Shown piece by piece: positions 48,504 to 59,454 of a DNA stretch of 64,000 nt. A program made the position numbers and the translations under genes. The stretch spans positions 4,216,001-4,280,000 of the forward strand of contig OZ345352.1 in NCBI GenBank assembly GCA_977006965.1, in the 5' to 3' direction. Every line of letters begins with the position of its first letter. Positions within the stretch are counted from its first letter, which is position 1. This DNA is from Phymatolithon calcareum (taxonomy: Eukaryota > Rhodophyta > Florideophyceae > Hapalidiales). The notes under the pieces are model-generated. The model had not been told where the DNA came from. It saw only the letters and a program-made list of their open reading frames with translations, and made no database searches.

Positions 48504-50059
48504 ACCAGTAAAACAAGACATGCAAACAGTACTGGACTGGGAGGATGGATGGATGTCAGTTTAATAGTTTGCATTGTTGTCTATTTATCAGCCGGTTTTT
48601 TATGGCGTACTCGACCGATTATGCCCCGAAGAGCTCCAGAAGGGATCTGAAATGAACCGATATGCCATCCCGGCTGGATAACATATCACATGTTTCCCTC
48701 CGGCGTAAAATAGATCAAATGATTACCCAAAACGCCCGGTGGGTGGCATATCCCATGTCATCCCGCCTGGATAAAGCAACAGGTGGTCTGATAAGGCAGT
48801 TATCGCCCTCAACTTTTGGAACAATTCATGATTCGGAATCACTCGGTAGTCCTGCGGGTGTGATTTCGGCCCTTCGGGGCCCCTGCGGCCCGTCGGAACT
48901 AAAATCACTCCATTGTAGCGTTCTCCGTGCTTCCATATCATCGCCGTTTTCTTAACTTTCAGGCGATAATCTATATTTGTCACATGAGAGGCTTATTATA
49001 GCAACTCAATATCTCTGTTTTGCCGATATCTTCGGAAGCCGGCGGGGCTTTTAAATAAACTAGTTGGTAGTACATGAATTCCGCCGTCAGTGGTGTGCCG
49101 CAATTTTCAAGGAAGCTGGGAGAGAGGACAGAAGGAGATGGAAGAAGGTAACGAGACGAACAGCTACCGTGAGAATCTTAAATGGTTTCCAGCACGAGGC
49201 ATCCCTTTGAAGGATGGCGGCTGAAGATTGGTTGCGTAGAGATAAGGATGTTAAGCTCCCCAAATGTCTGCACTTTTTGCATCTTTGAGCTGTAGTGACA
49301 TCAGGTACCGCTCACATCCGTTAATGTCTTGTGTAGTCAGGATGTGGAGTCATTATAGGAGAACTTCGAAAACCGCAATAAAGAAGTAGAAGAATCGTTG
49401 CTTACAAATCTCTTTTGTGTCTTCACTTCTGCGGGAGATCGTTCGGGTCTTGTCGACTGCAGTTACCAACCTTGTCACTTTCTGATTTGGTTTTTTTCGA
49501 TTACTAAATTTCTTGCTAATACGGGAAGCTGTCGCCAATTCGAGGTCGGGAATAATCGCTGTCGAGAAGACAAGAAACAACGGGTCTCAAGTGGCTCCGT
49601 CTCGCACACTGCAGTCTGTTTCTCATAACAAGACAGTAAATTCGGAGACAGTCTAACTGGCTCTGGATGAGCGCCGCTTCATACTCTAGCACCGATGACC
49701 AGATTCGGAATGGTATAAATGCGACAGCACCCGAGCACAGCAGTATCGGAAGGTAGTCGGAATAAGAATCACCAAGTCTTGGTCGGCTCAGTGCTCCTTC
49801 CAGGAGCACACGAAGAGAAGCGGCTGGTGTAGGCGTCTCACCATGCCCGGTCCCCGTTTGGGAAACCAGCGGTCATAACGATCACTAAGGCTAACTGTTG
49901 TGTGACGACATTTTTGAACAGCACGTGGACCTTGGCGAGGTTCTACAACGCTGAGCGCGCGAAAGGTAATAAACTCTCTTTGTTCTGAACTGTTCATTGC
50001 CGTTTTGCGACAGAAGCGGTGAAATAGCCAGTGGGTTCACTAAAATCTATGCTCTCCTT
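48504..50059. other. Non-coding stretch with a LINE A tail and a GC-rich hairpin
   Basis: 48665-48700 and 48745-48780 share CATCCCGSCTGGATAA-type words. 48857-48907 is bounded by GTGATTTC and AAATCAC with a strong GGCCC-rich interior hairpin. 49022-49067 is a LINE A end (ATATCTTCGGAAGCCGGCGG, TTTTAAATAAACTAG). The remaining frames lack domains. Confidence 0.4.
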
Positions 50060-50400
50060 TTGAGATGGAGGAAAGCTGGCAGATCGCTTCGAGTGGTCGG
50101 CGGAAAGGCCTGCTTTCTTTGCCACGCGTCAGCGGCTTGTAGATAGCATTGGACCTGAACGCGGCATACGACAGAGTACCGAATATTTCCATAATCGTCC
50201 ACAACGGTACGAAGTGGGATGTAGAGCTCCTTCAAAACGCAAACTATAGCAATACGAGAATCCAAGAAAGCTACTGTTTTAAAAGAAAGAAAAATCTCGG
50301 AACGGAAAAGACTAAGTCGTCTCGGCTGCGTATTTTCATGTTGATTACTCATTGATAACGGAGAACTGTTTTTGGCATGGACTGCGACACGGGACCCGTA
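50060..50400 (+). pseudogene. LINE RT fragment with motif A
   Basis: 50145-50182 encodes ALDLNAAYDRVPN, the RT motif A block found in the other LINEs here. No further motif can be read. The minus frame of 121 codons over the same DNA is a shadow. Confidence 0.6.
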
Positions 50401-50742
50401 TTGTTTCTCCATGATTACCCTCTAGAACGCCGACAAGAGGCTTCTTTTTAGAATTCTGGAAGAGCGATGCCTAGCTTTCCCCCAGCTCCTCGACCATTTC
50501 CGCTGAGTGCGATACTCTGACGCGGTTGCGATCATCTTCCATGGTCAAGTACTAGAAAAGCATAAAGATGACGGTTGGCCGTTCTAAAAAAGAGGTTCGG
50601 TGCCTAACGCCCTCCTCGATCTTTCTTTAGCGCAGCGAAGAAGCCCTCAAATGTCTACAGAAAAGAGTGCTCGAATGAACAGCTATGTGTTTATCGCACG
50701 AAAAGCTGCCCCAACCACAGCAAGTTGCCCAGAACGGATTAT
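50401..50742. other. Non-coding stretch upstream of the PWWP gene
   Basis: No gene or repeat recognised. Confidence 0.3.
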
Positions 50743-50821
50743 TGCACACGGTCAAAGGTTTGGTGCTGCTTTTTGCATGACAATGCAGGAAGTCGGGTGC
50801 CGGTGAACAAGGTGCTGGATC
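50743..50821 (+). pseudogene. Partial duplicate of the PWWP-domain coding sequence
   Basis: About 63 bp (50752-50814, CAAAGGTTTGGTGCTGCTTT...GTGCCGGTGAACAAGGTG) match 51365-51427 of the PWWP gene at roughly four of five positions. It encodes KVWCCFLHDNAGSRVPVNKV against KVWCCFVDDNAGNWVPVSKV. The rest of the gene is not present. It is either a decayed tandem duplicate or an eroded upstream paralogue. Confidence 0.6.
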
Positions 50822-51201
50822 GTTCCGGGCAACTTGCTATGGTTAACCTTGCAGATGACGGTAAATCGGTGGATATGGTCTTTGCATGGAGAAACCGATT
50901 GGTTGTCTCACGGTACTAGAGCTTCTCTATTGGATTTCAGCATCATTCGATGCTCGAAAAAGGGTAAGTTGATGTATCTCGGCTTCCAGGTCCTCAAAGT
51001 TGGCGCAATACCTATGACACGTGGCTGGAATCTGTGTCATAATCGAAAATCTCAGGGCAGCCCGTAGCAAAAACGGGGTCGACAAATCCGAATCGTCGGC
51101 GACCCTCCCAGTTTTCCCGCCGACCTTTCCCACCTACATGTTGCTGATCCGGCAGTCACGCAAGCGCTGCGCTACTAGAAAATCGGGCCCGTCGCCTCGC
51201 G

Positions 51202-52605
51202 ATGGCTGGCGCCGAGATTGATGTGGATGGATTTGAGCTCGGAGAGCTTGTGATGGCCAAGTTTTCCAGATGGCCTCATTGGCCCGCAGTAGTGAGAAAA
51301 TGCGTCAAGAAGGAGAAGAGGTATCGTGGAGCGTGGAGATTAGCCTCGACTTCGGGTGCACCGGCAAAGGTTTGGTGTTGCTTCGTGGATGACAATGCGG
51401 GAAACTGGGTGCCGGTGAGCAAGGTGGAAAAATTTAACCCACGTACGGTGCACCAGTGGCAGTGTCAGAACGGAGCACGCAATTATGCTGCACAACAAGC
51501 GGCCATTGCAATTGCCGACGAGATGTTCCGTTCCCGCGGGGCGTTCGGGCATGACGACTCCGACCGGTCCGGTGCAACAAGGTCGATGGAACGCGGATCC
51601 GGTTCAGGCAGGTCTGGCGCTGAGATATTCTCAAAGTCTGATATTTCTGATTCTGATTCCATTGCTAACAGCTCGGCACCAGATTCCTCTCGTGGAAGCA
51701 ATTCAGAAGATGCTCAGGATTACCCAGGTGAGAACATTTCCGAGGGGCACACCGATTACTCGAAAAGAAGTCTCGACTCATCAGCCAGCAAAGTTGTGGT
51801 AATAGAGCGTTCTTCTGATCCAATAGCACCTTATCTCAGACGAAAGAGACAGCGCTCTGAGGCCAGGGACGAGGACGAGTCCTCTCAAGCTGAGGATTTG
51901 AAATGGAGAATGTCCCAAATAGCTTCGGGAAACATCAAATTCTACGCAAAATCAGAAAATCTGAGAGAGGAAAAATCCGTCATCAAGGATGCTGGTGAAG
52001 TGGAGAAGCTTCGTGATGCTATCAAAGAGAAGAATAAGTTACTGAAAACTGTGTCTACTATGAAAGCCGCTCTCGAGGACCATCTCCAGACAAGAGATAA
52101 TTGGCTCAAGGACTTCAAACTTCGCAGCGCTTTCGCTGATATTCCCGAGCTGCCGCGTCACAGTACAGCAGTGCTTCCACCGGAACATACCTATCAGAGC
52201 AAACCAATGTCATGTAAAGAGATTGGTGAAGCCATTCAACAACTTCGCGCTTGCTTCTCGAGGTTTGCCAAAAGATTGGAGACATGCGAAGCGCTTCGCA
52301 ACGAGTGTGAAACGAGGATCGGCGAAAGCCGAGAAAATATTGCGCAAGCGTGTGCTGACATTGCGGAATGTGGGCTTCTGGCGGAGAACGACCATGACTT
52401 GATCATCCATACTCTGATGCGACTTGTGGCAGCGAAAGTAGACTTGAGCGACTTGAGAAAGACTCGGGCTGGAAAAGTTATCACCAAAATGATGAGTGGC
52501 TGTGTTGGCGTTCCTCAAATCAGATTTCTTTGTTCGAAGCTTGTTGAGCTATGGAAAGAACAATGTCGGCTTTTTGACGAGTGCTGCACGCAATCAAAGG
52601 AGTAA
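51202..52605 (+). CDS. PWWP-domain chromatin protein with C-terminal TFIIS-N/IBD-like domain (467 aa)
   Basis: ATG at 51202 (GCGATGGCT), TAA at 52603, no introns. Residues about 12-110 are a PWWP domain: ELGELVMAKFSRWPHWPAVV, with WPHWP in place of PWWP, then VWCCFVDDNAGNWVPVSKVE. Family knowledge: PWWP binds DNA and H3K36-methylated nucleosomes. The middle (about 115-230) is Ser/Asp-rich and disordered, with a likely nuclear localisation signal YLRRKRQR. About 255-310 is helical and charged. The C-terminal 130 residues (HTLMRLVAAKVDLSDLRKTR, IRFLCSKLVELWKEQ) have the helix pattern of a TFIIS N-terminal/LEDGF integrase-binding fold. The architecture resembles HDGF/LEDGF readers that couple nucleosomes to elongation factors. 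High confidence for PWWP, moderate for the C-terminal fold. Confidence 0.9.
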   Translation: MAGAEIDVDGFELGELVMAKFSRWPHWPAVVRKCVKKEKRYRGAWRLASTSGAPAKVWCCFVDDNAGNWVPVSKVEKFNPRTVHQWQCQNGARNYAAQQAAIAIADEMFRSRGAFGHDDSDRSGATRSMERGSGSGRSGAEIFSKSDISDSDSIANSSAPDSSRGSNSEDAQDYPGENISEGHTDYSKRSLDSSASKVVVIERSSDPIAPYLRRKRQRSEARDEDESSQAEDLKWRMSQIASGNIKFYAKSENLREEKSVIKDAGEVEKLRDAIKEKNKLLKTVSTMKAALEDHLQTRDNWLKDFKLRSAFADIPELPRHSTAVLPPEHTYQSKPMSCKEIGEAIQQLRACFSRFAKRLETCEALRNECETRIGESRENIAQACADIAECGLLAENDHDLIIHTLMRLVAAKVDLSDLRKTRAGKVITKMMSGCVGVPQIRFLCSKLVELWKEQCRLFDECCTQSKE

Positions 52606-53614
52606 ATACTGCAGTCATTCTCGCTGCTTAGATGCGTGTACTGAATTTGAACTCGCGTGTGTAGCGTACAAAGTGAGGAGTCTGGGGACAGATGCAGTGA
52701 GGGCGAAGTAATTAAATTTCTAACAGAGTTGCCGAAACTCCTACCAGAAGTGTGGAGACATTTTTCTTCCGCACAAAGTAACTGTGCTGCACGGAATCTA
52801 TGGAACTTTCCAAGTTCAAAAAGGCCATTTTTGGTTGCTTAGGGTGCTTTTAGCGCAAGATGCGGATGGGCTGGTAACTTTTAAGTAAAAATCTACACTT
52901 CTTATTCTAGTAGCCCAAGAGGACCAAGCACAATGCGGCACAGCGATATATTGGGAAACAAAGTCGGAGTGCACAAGGAGACTCTGGAGGGCATCTTTTC
53001 AGTCTATGAACTCAAAGAATTTGTTGGTTTCACTTTTGACCGCGTGGTCCTGGGGGATCTCTTGGTCCAGCTGCCTTGCCTGGAAGCCAAAATCAAGTGG
53101 TCCTCCATGTTTTTAGTTACAAGCCCTCAAGGCGAGGAAACGCCGACAGCAGAGCAGCTTGGGTCACGGCGGCCCCTCGTAACTATTCTGTTTCCTAATC
53201 ACAATTGCTTCACTCATCTCCGTCTGCTCCAAATATAGTATCCGTCACCTGCTACGTTCTTCTTCTTCGTAGTAAGAATTACCAAGTAAGCAGCAAACCT
53301 TGGAAGCGCAAAATCTTCTTGGTGTGCTGACAAAAAACTTGAGGAGGCGGCTCTTAAACAGAATCTTGCTCAAGGGGACATCTTTACGTCACCTTTAGGG
53401 GGCTCCTTGCGACGCTACGGTTGCGCCGGAGAGTTTAGCGAAATTCCGTTCGGATCGCATAGCCCTTGGCGTATCACATTTTCACAAAAATCTTTCGGTA
53501 TGCGGAGGCAATCTTTCCTATGAGCTAGAGCGGCCCAGGGCTTTACAGACTTCAGAGGGCCATCATTGGCCAACTCAATCGCGGGGGAAAACTAGAAGAA
53601 CTGACCAGCGAATC
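52606..53614. other. 3' flank of the PWWP gene, no further gene seen
   Basis: 52840-52905 carries a D terminus (GGGCTGGTAACTTTTAAGTA, AAATCTAC). A 101-codon ATG frame at 52933-53238 has no recognisable domain and is probably chance, though its start follows directly on the D end. Confidence 0.35.
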
Positions 53615-53735
53615 TACAGAAGCTCAGGGCAAGTTTGCGAGTTCCATCCGAGCGTAGAAGGGTCTAACTTGATTTTTGACTAGTGGGTGCGGCACCATCT
53701 GATGGGGTACCAAACGTACCTCTGGATCAGGGTAG
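53615..53735 (-). repeat. Repeat D variant
   Basis: On the minus strand, CCCTGATCCAGAGGTACGTT, GTACCCCATCAGATGGTG and AATCAAGTTAGACCCTTC match the plus-strand copy at 59475-59580 closely. The two define a D subfamily. Confidence 0.65.
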
Positions 53736-53955
53736 CGCTTGACAGAGCAGAAGAGGAAGTGAAACAAGCGATGTGCAGATTGTTGATGCTAGAAATCGAG
53801 GTGAAAGAGGAGATGATGGTGTGATGATGAAGGTGATACATTGTAGTCTTACCCGGAAGGGTTGCAACATAAGCAGGTCTGGTGTTCACGTGTGCCGGCG
53901 TTGAGGGCTTCTAAAACAGAGCCTTACAATTTCCTCCCCCTCTCCTGAGGAAGTC
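53736..53955 (+). pseudogene. LINE B 3' end with C-rich tail
   Basis: Encodes the last LINE B residues (AEEEVKQAM), then GATGATGGTGTGATGATG, GTGCCGGCGTTGAGGGCTTC and ACAATTTCCTCCCCCTCTCC. It is followed at once by CTGAGGAAGTCGT, resembling the LINE A block next to other LINE B tails. Confidence 0.72.
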
Positions 53956-55117
53956 GTAAGACTGTGCGGAATTTAATAGTAAACATATAAAAAAACTAAG
54001 CGGCACAAACAGGGATCGGAACAATGCCATTGCAAGCGATTGGAGAAAAAGATACAATACCCAATGCGGAGGGCGTCTCACACGGCGATGCAATGCGAAT
54101 TGCAATACTGGTAGTCGTAGAAATCCTAATTGCAATGATTTCGGGCGATGAATATCGTTTAATGGTCATGTAAAGCATAAAACACTACAACAGAAACAGC
54201 CACACATTCACGGCACTATAAAGCCCAACTACAAGACACAAAGCACTCCCATTAGAACATAATGTATTATGCTGCGAGGTTGCTAAGGAGAAGCCAGCAT
54301 GGTGCAACCTGAGGGTTTCCCTTGCATCTGATGTAATCGCATAAGTACCACACTAGGGTATAAGCGCACATAGAACATGAAGCGTTATACTGCCAGGTTG
54401 CAAATGAGCAGCCAGCAAGGTACAATATGATAAGGGTTTGCCTTACATATGCTGTTATCACGAGGAATCGACAGTGACGTTGTAAGAAAATAGCCAGCAC
54501 AGTGTAATCAATGAAAGTATGCCTTACATGTACTATTGCCGGGATGTCGACGATTCGTGGTCAGCTGGCGCACGACTGGTACGTAGTTAGGGTACCTAAA
54601 TTAGTGTAGCCACTTCAGCAATCGGTATTGAAATCACCAAAGATGGCGCAATGCAACTTGCAATGCTGCAGAATGACCCAATCTTCGATTTCTATTGAGG
54701 ATTGCAATTCATTGCAATGTCAATCCATTTTAACCGACCCCTGGGCACAAAGCATGTCGCCGAAACTGCGGGTAGTCCGTGAGTCCCCCACCGTCTATTT
54801 ACTTCCTACTCTTCGTGGTCGTAGTCTACCGGAATAACGACTGGATATCTCTTAGGAGCTCCTGGACTCATGGTCAGGGCTATTACCCAATCCATTGGCA
54901 TTCGAATGTATTGTATTTTGCAATGCCCAGTGGCCATTGCTGCGGCCAGGTACACTGCAGATTCCGTTGCGGTTCGTCAAATACGTAGCCATTGCAAAAA
55001 GTGCCAACCTCACTCCAGATGACGTCAGATCCCACTATCTTTGTACGTACAGTTCGCTCATTTAACATGGACTGAGCTGTAATCACGCTGTAGATTATTC
55101 GTGTGCAAAAGGAGACC
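53956..55117. repeat. Non-coding region with diverged tandem repeat and ATTGCAAT words
   Basis: 54255-54370 and 54371-54470 are imperfect tandem units (AGAACATAATG/AGAACATGAAG; GAGGTTGC/CAGGTTGC; AGCCAGCA; TTGCCTTACAT), with a third partial unit to about 54545. Around them, words of the type CATTGCAA/TTGCAATG occur at least a dozen times (54025-54140, 54645-54725, 54895-55000). No coding frame is supported. Confidence 0.5.
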
Positions 55118-55280
55118 AGTGTTGGGTTTTTGTAGTCCACTGAATCGTGTTACACCAACAAGAAAAGAAAACTCTTCCATAGACAGAATCTATCCATAAC
55201 CTCTTGGCCCTAGGAAAGTTTCCCCAAGCGTCAGAAGATGCGTTGGTAACTTTTAAATAAATATCTACTTTTCTTCTTCT
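55118..55280 (+). repeat. Repeat D
   Basis: GTAGTCCACTGAATCGTGTT, GACAGAATCTATCC, CAAGCGTCAGAAGATGCGTT and GGTAACTTTTAAATAAATAT, ending in ATCTACTTTTCTTCTTC. Confidence 0.7.
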
Positions 55281-55835
55281 TATTCGTGTGCAACTACGAA
55301 TAGGTTCCGTAGCGTGCCACGATGGTGTATCGAAGTGAGAAAACAATGCCGTGAACTGGTCGATTGAGCAGCGAGAGATCTTCTCTTTGAAAGGGTCACC
55401 GTTCACTGCCTCTCCAACCTGTACCCCTCTTATACCTGGTCTGGGCTCTTTCGGCAATGTCGAAGCCAAAGCGTGCCACCCCAAGAAAATCGTTGAAGCA
55501 CTGATGCCGTTTGTCGACAAGACGAATTTAATTGAAGAAAAGGGCAGTCAAGGATCATGGGCAGTTGGAACACTCAACAGAATCCTGAAGAAGCCTTAAT
55601 GGACCCCGGCAGAAGAGATTGACGTGGCTAGAGCCAGTGATGTGATTCTATGTAATTCCGATTAAGGAACCTGAATTTTCAATATTAATAGAATATGCCT
55701 AGAAAGGTTCCGACTTTCCTCCAGTTGGGACACATGGTACCTTCTCAATAAATCCATTTAATTACGTTTGTCGACAAGGAACGACATTTGGTTTATGACA
55801 ATACGCTCGACGGCAGAATTGAGAAGGGGGGGGGG
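55281..55835. other. Stretch without a supported gene
   Basis: Overlapping frames of 82 and 141 codons on opposite strands start at GTG and TTG. Neither has a domain. Confidence 0.3.
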
Positions 55836-55991
55836 GAAATTGTAGGTTTTTATTTTAGAAGCCCTCAACGCCGGCGTACGCCGACACCAGAGCAGCTTCG
55901 CATTGCGCTGTAACCCTTCTAGGGAAGACTTCAGCATATCGCCTCCATCATCACACCATAGTCTCCTCTTGCATCTCGTTTTCTAGCATCA

Positions 55992-56500
55992 TTAGTTGTC
56001 CATCGCTTGTTTCACTTCCTCTTCTGTTCTATCATTCATCTGCGGCTGCGTTAGGTTGCGTTGAAGGGTTTCCAGCAGCATAGCTGCTAGTTTTTCGTAG
56101 TTTTCGATATATGCCGAGGGATTTCGCGGAGGGAAGCGACCGAAAAACCATTTGACTGCCCAATGTCTCTGTTTTCTCGACTTAATTTGGACTATGGGGT
56201 TCGGATTCTCGCTCATATCAACGGTGATTTTGCGTTTTTTGGCCTTCTCCGTCTCGCTCCATGCCCAATAGATTCGCAATTTTTCATCCTTGTGAGTGAC
56301 CTTTCCTTCCACGGCCCTCTTCGCTGGGACGTTCAACAGTTCGTGCTCTTGTAAGTATAGAATATCCCTCTGTGCCTGTGCTAAGTCCTCATCCTTGCCC
56401 TCGTAGTTCTTGCTTCTGTCCAAGTTCCGTTTTGCATACAGATTTCGTAGCGCAAAGTGATCTCCTTATATATTGCGCCTCAGCTCTGGTGGTGTGATTC
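55992..56500 (-). pseudogene. LINE B C-terminal extension
   Basis: The open frame 55992-56423 begins MDRSKNYEGKDEDLAQAQRD and includes RHWAVKWFFGRFPPRNPSAY, the same FGRFP core as in LINE A, then EKLAAMLLETLQRNLTQPQM. The shared core shows that LINE A and LINE B extensions are homologous. A second copy of the last 75 residues lies at 59748-59927. Confidence 0.75.
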
Positions 56501-56540
56501 TGCATAGCGCTCACATTCGATCATTATTCCGCTTAGCAAA

Positions 56541-57660
56541 ATGGCCAAATATAATGGCGTAGAAAAGTACTTCTACGTGATCCACGGCGTTAGGTGCAGT
56601 GCGTATTCCCATCGACATTGGAGCAGGGCTTTATATATTGATATGCATTTTGTTGTCGTCAGTCCTTTACCTGTGACGCCAATATCCCGGAGGGCGAGGA
56701 GTATACCTTTCGCTTTGGAAAGGCGTTTCAGGGTGACGTGGTCGGTTACACCTGTATTGTCGATCGTTACACCGAGTTATTCCAGTCGGCGGGTTTCGTG
56801 GAGCTCGGACCCCGCAAGTCTGAATTTTCGCTGGAATAGGCCCGGGTATATTAGAACTTCGCTTTTTCCTTTTTTGGTATTCCACAACATGCCATTCTCT
56901 CTTGCCCAGCTTGTCGCCGCATCTAGCAGCCACTGCATGCCATCTGAGTTTTTAGATTGTAGCTGTACGTAATCTGCGAACAGGATTTCCGGGTAAGTTA
57001 ATAAGCGCGGTGAAACTCACGCAACTTTCAAGGCGAAGGTGTCCATGAACATGTTGTAAAGACAGGGAAGCCATTGGTTTTCCTCGTCTCCGGCTGTGGT
57101 GATCCAAGACGGCATCAGTAGGTACTTGACCATCTCTGCGATATCTTTGGGTAGGCATGACTCGACTTTGCGTTGGAAAATATCTCGTGGGACGCGCTCA
57201 TAAGCGGAGGACAGGTCGAGGACCGCGACAAATCGGTGGCCTCGCCTCATAGTACTCGTCGCTCTTAGGATCGCGATTTTCGTCCCTTTGTTCTTATGGA
57301 AGCCCAGCTGGAACTGGTGGAACTTGTAGCGTTCGCGTATCGCAGAGTCCATCGCGGAGTCAATAATATTTCGCACTTGGGTGAGAAGCGATATTCGGCG
57401 GTAGTTCCCTGGGATGTGGGCTGGTCCTTTCTCGTGGATGGGAATGAGGATTGCCCGGCGCCATTGCGTCGAGAGACTCCGAAGTTTTCCGCATGTTTCC
57501 CGAAGCGTCGCAAGGAGGTCACCACTCAATCCAGGGCTTGCTTGTAGCATTTCGACGGCGATTTTGTCCGGGCCGAGTGCTTCTCTGCGCGGTGCTCACA
57601 GTAGCGCGACTTTTATAACCGTTCGCATTTTCTTGGAGAGCGAGAAGCTTTCTGACACAG
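56541..57660 (-). pseudogene. LINE B reverse transcriptase (inactive)
   Basis: Frame 57017-57550: RRAILIPIHEKGPAHIPGNY, RRISLLTQVRNIID, motif A as FVAVLDLSSAYERVPR. Motif B is damaged (ENQWLPCLYNMFMDTF, lacking PQGSPLSP). Motif C reads EILFADYVQL, so the second catalytic Asp is Tyr. The thumb gives CRWEYALHLTPW (56590). Deletion, frameshift and a mutated active site make it non-functional. Confidence 0.82.
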
Positions 57661-57680
57661 GTTTCCACGGCTTATCCGCG

Positions 57681-58835
57681 CTACACACATTTGCGATATG
57701 AGCTGCGAACCGCTTTGAGTGTACAGGAGCACCTAACGCTGCTTCTGGTCCGTTTGCGCCGCAGGATTTTGCTCAGGATAGTCGTGGCTTGACGTGGTGA
57801 TTGATCTTCAATGTCTTCTACGAACTTGTTGTACTGCCCCGTTTTCGCCTTCCGTACACATGAACGCATCTTTTGGCGGAACACCAAGTACTTTTCCTTG
57901 TCGTTTTACGATAAAGCCGTGTCCTTTCTTGCGCTATTCTGTAAAGCTCTCTGGTCCAGAGTGGTTTGAATCTTGGTAGACGGCGATGCTTATTACGCCA
58001 GGGTCTTCTTATGAGCTTGCTAAACTCCTCGTACCATTCATCGAGCTCTTTTTTGTCCTGGCATCGCTTCAAAAAGTCCAGCATTTATGGTCCCCATCGT
58101 TTCATGGCTTTCGATGCTTTCTCGGCTCTCTCGGCGCTCTGTCTCGCAGTCGCAGAGATAAAAGATTCAACATAAGCTGGAGCGGGCCTCGTTTGGATTA
58201 CGTCCAGAGAGACGGGGAGGTGCCCCAATCGGATTCCATCCCACGTTCCTCTTACAGTCTGCACTGGCGACGAGTCCAATGCCTTTGTTGCGAAGATGTC
58301 GATGTTGCTATTTCCAGAAGGCGAACAGAAGGTGGGACCGGTTGCTGTTCGCATCTTCCAATTGAAGTTAGCTGCCCACTGGACAAGGTGACAGACTCTG
58401 GTCTTCGACTTTGTGTCCCAATGCTGGTGTTGCGCGTTGCGGTCCCCCATGAGCACAGATTTCCCTCTGCATCCGTTTGTACGATTTTCAGCCACTACTT
58501 GGTTTTATCTTTAGATGCAAGCTGCGAAATGTAGGCGACGGCAAAATGGATCCCTGCGACGGTGGCGAGCAGTAGTTCTACATTCGCCGTTGAGTGGCGG
58601 AATGTCACCTTTGCGGAAGGACATTTTCGTTTGAGGAGCGCGACACCACCTCGGGATTTAGAGCGTAGAGAGTGGAGCACATGGGCGAGTTGTGGGTACC
58701 TGCTCGTACGGTACGCGCAAGTGTTCGTCTGCTCTTTGCGACGTCTCCGTTAGACCAAATATATCGATTGCGTTCTCCTCGAACAGCTGTGTGACCATAC
58801 AGGAGACCCTCCGGCGTTCCAAGTACATAGAATTA
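57681..58835 (-). pseudogene. LINE B APE-type endonuclease and linker
   Basis: From about 58825: ILCTWNAGG, after a frameshift QLFEENAIDIFGLTETSQ (catalytic Glu), RGGVALL, GDRNAQHQHWD (the G-D-x-N-A box), SPSGNSNIDIF and HLPVSLDV, where the expected Ser-Asp-His reads differently. The linker WTRELYRIAQERTRLYRK follows. Family knowledge: this domain nicks target DNA for target-primed reverse transcription. It is broken here by several stops. Confidence 0.8.
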
Positions 58836-58996
58836 GTATAGAGCGGAATTCATCGGCAGAGTTCGGAGAAAAACGATAGAAGATCTGTGCAGAGAGAAAC
58901 CCGTAGCGATAATCCAATATTTGAAAGAAGAGAACTTGCTCGAGAACAAGTTTAGGCGTTAACTTAAAAATTGACGTCATCTGCAATAAAGAAAAA
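58836..58996 (+). pseudogene. LINE C C-terminus and tail (diverged)
   Basis: Plus strand: KICAEKPVAIIQYLKEENLL, then NKFRR-stop, matching KTVEEICNEKQLEVLKYVNS and NIPRR-stop of the copy at 15618. The end is GGCGTTAACTTAAAA and CTGCAATAAAGAAAAAAAGA. The palindrome is degenerate in this copy. Confidence 0.65.
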
Positions 58997-59454
58997 AAGA
59001 AAGTATAGAGTGGGAATGACTGTAGGAGTGAGGTAAAAAAGAAACTCCAGTCGGAGAAAACAGTGTATCGCCCTCCTAGGACATTTCCCAGATTTATCAA
59101 GTCGGATCCGGGCATTAACGTTGCGCCTGAGGCAGAAAAGTAGTCGATTTGCGGCTACCGGTGGAGAACCTTCCCGGACCGTATTGATCAGAAACGAACG
59201 AGTGGTCATTCGGCATGCTTCCGTCGATGAGCACATCGAAGCTCATAGAACAGACAAGGAAAACTGGAAGAGATTCTATCCAAGACATTAACACAAGGTT
59301 ATCGAAAGACAAGATACCATCGGAGGAATGTGCATTCATAAGGAGAGCGATTGATGAAGTCTCTACCATGTTGCAGGCAGTCAATACGACGATTGCAAAC
59401 TGAATCCTAAGTCAAGCGCAGCTGAATTCGCGTGACACACTATAGCAGAGTATA
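58997..59454 (+). other. Stretch with a 62-codon frame of unknown origin
   Basis: The ATG frame 59215-59403 gives a helical charged peptide (SKLIEQTRKTGRDSIQDINT). It may be an ORF1 fragment of the adjacent LINEs. Not identified. Confidence 0.25.

Larger units (their letters stand above)
55836..58835 (-). mobile_element. LINE B, 3.0-kb copy with endonuclease and RT
   Basis: Minus-strand element ending in CTACAATTT followed by eleven C's (55836-55846 as G's). In sense order: APE-type endonuclease from CTWNAGG (about 58825), linker, RT, C-terminal extension, stop at 55992, 3' UTR with a CGCCGGCG hairpin word. The ORF1 region is missing: the 5' end abuts a LINE C tail at about 58835. Many frameshifts and stops are present. 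No TSD could be identified. Confidence 0.85.
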
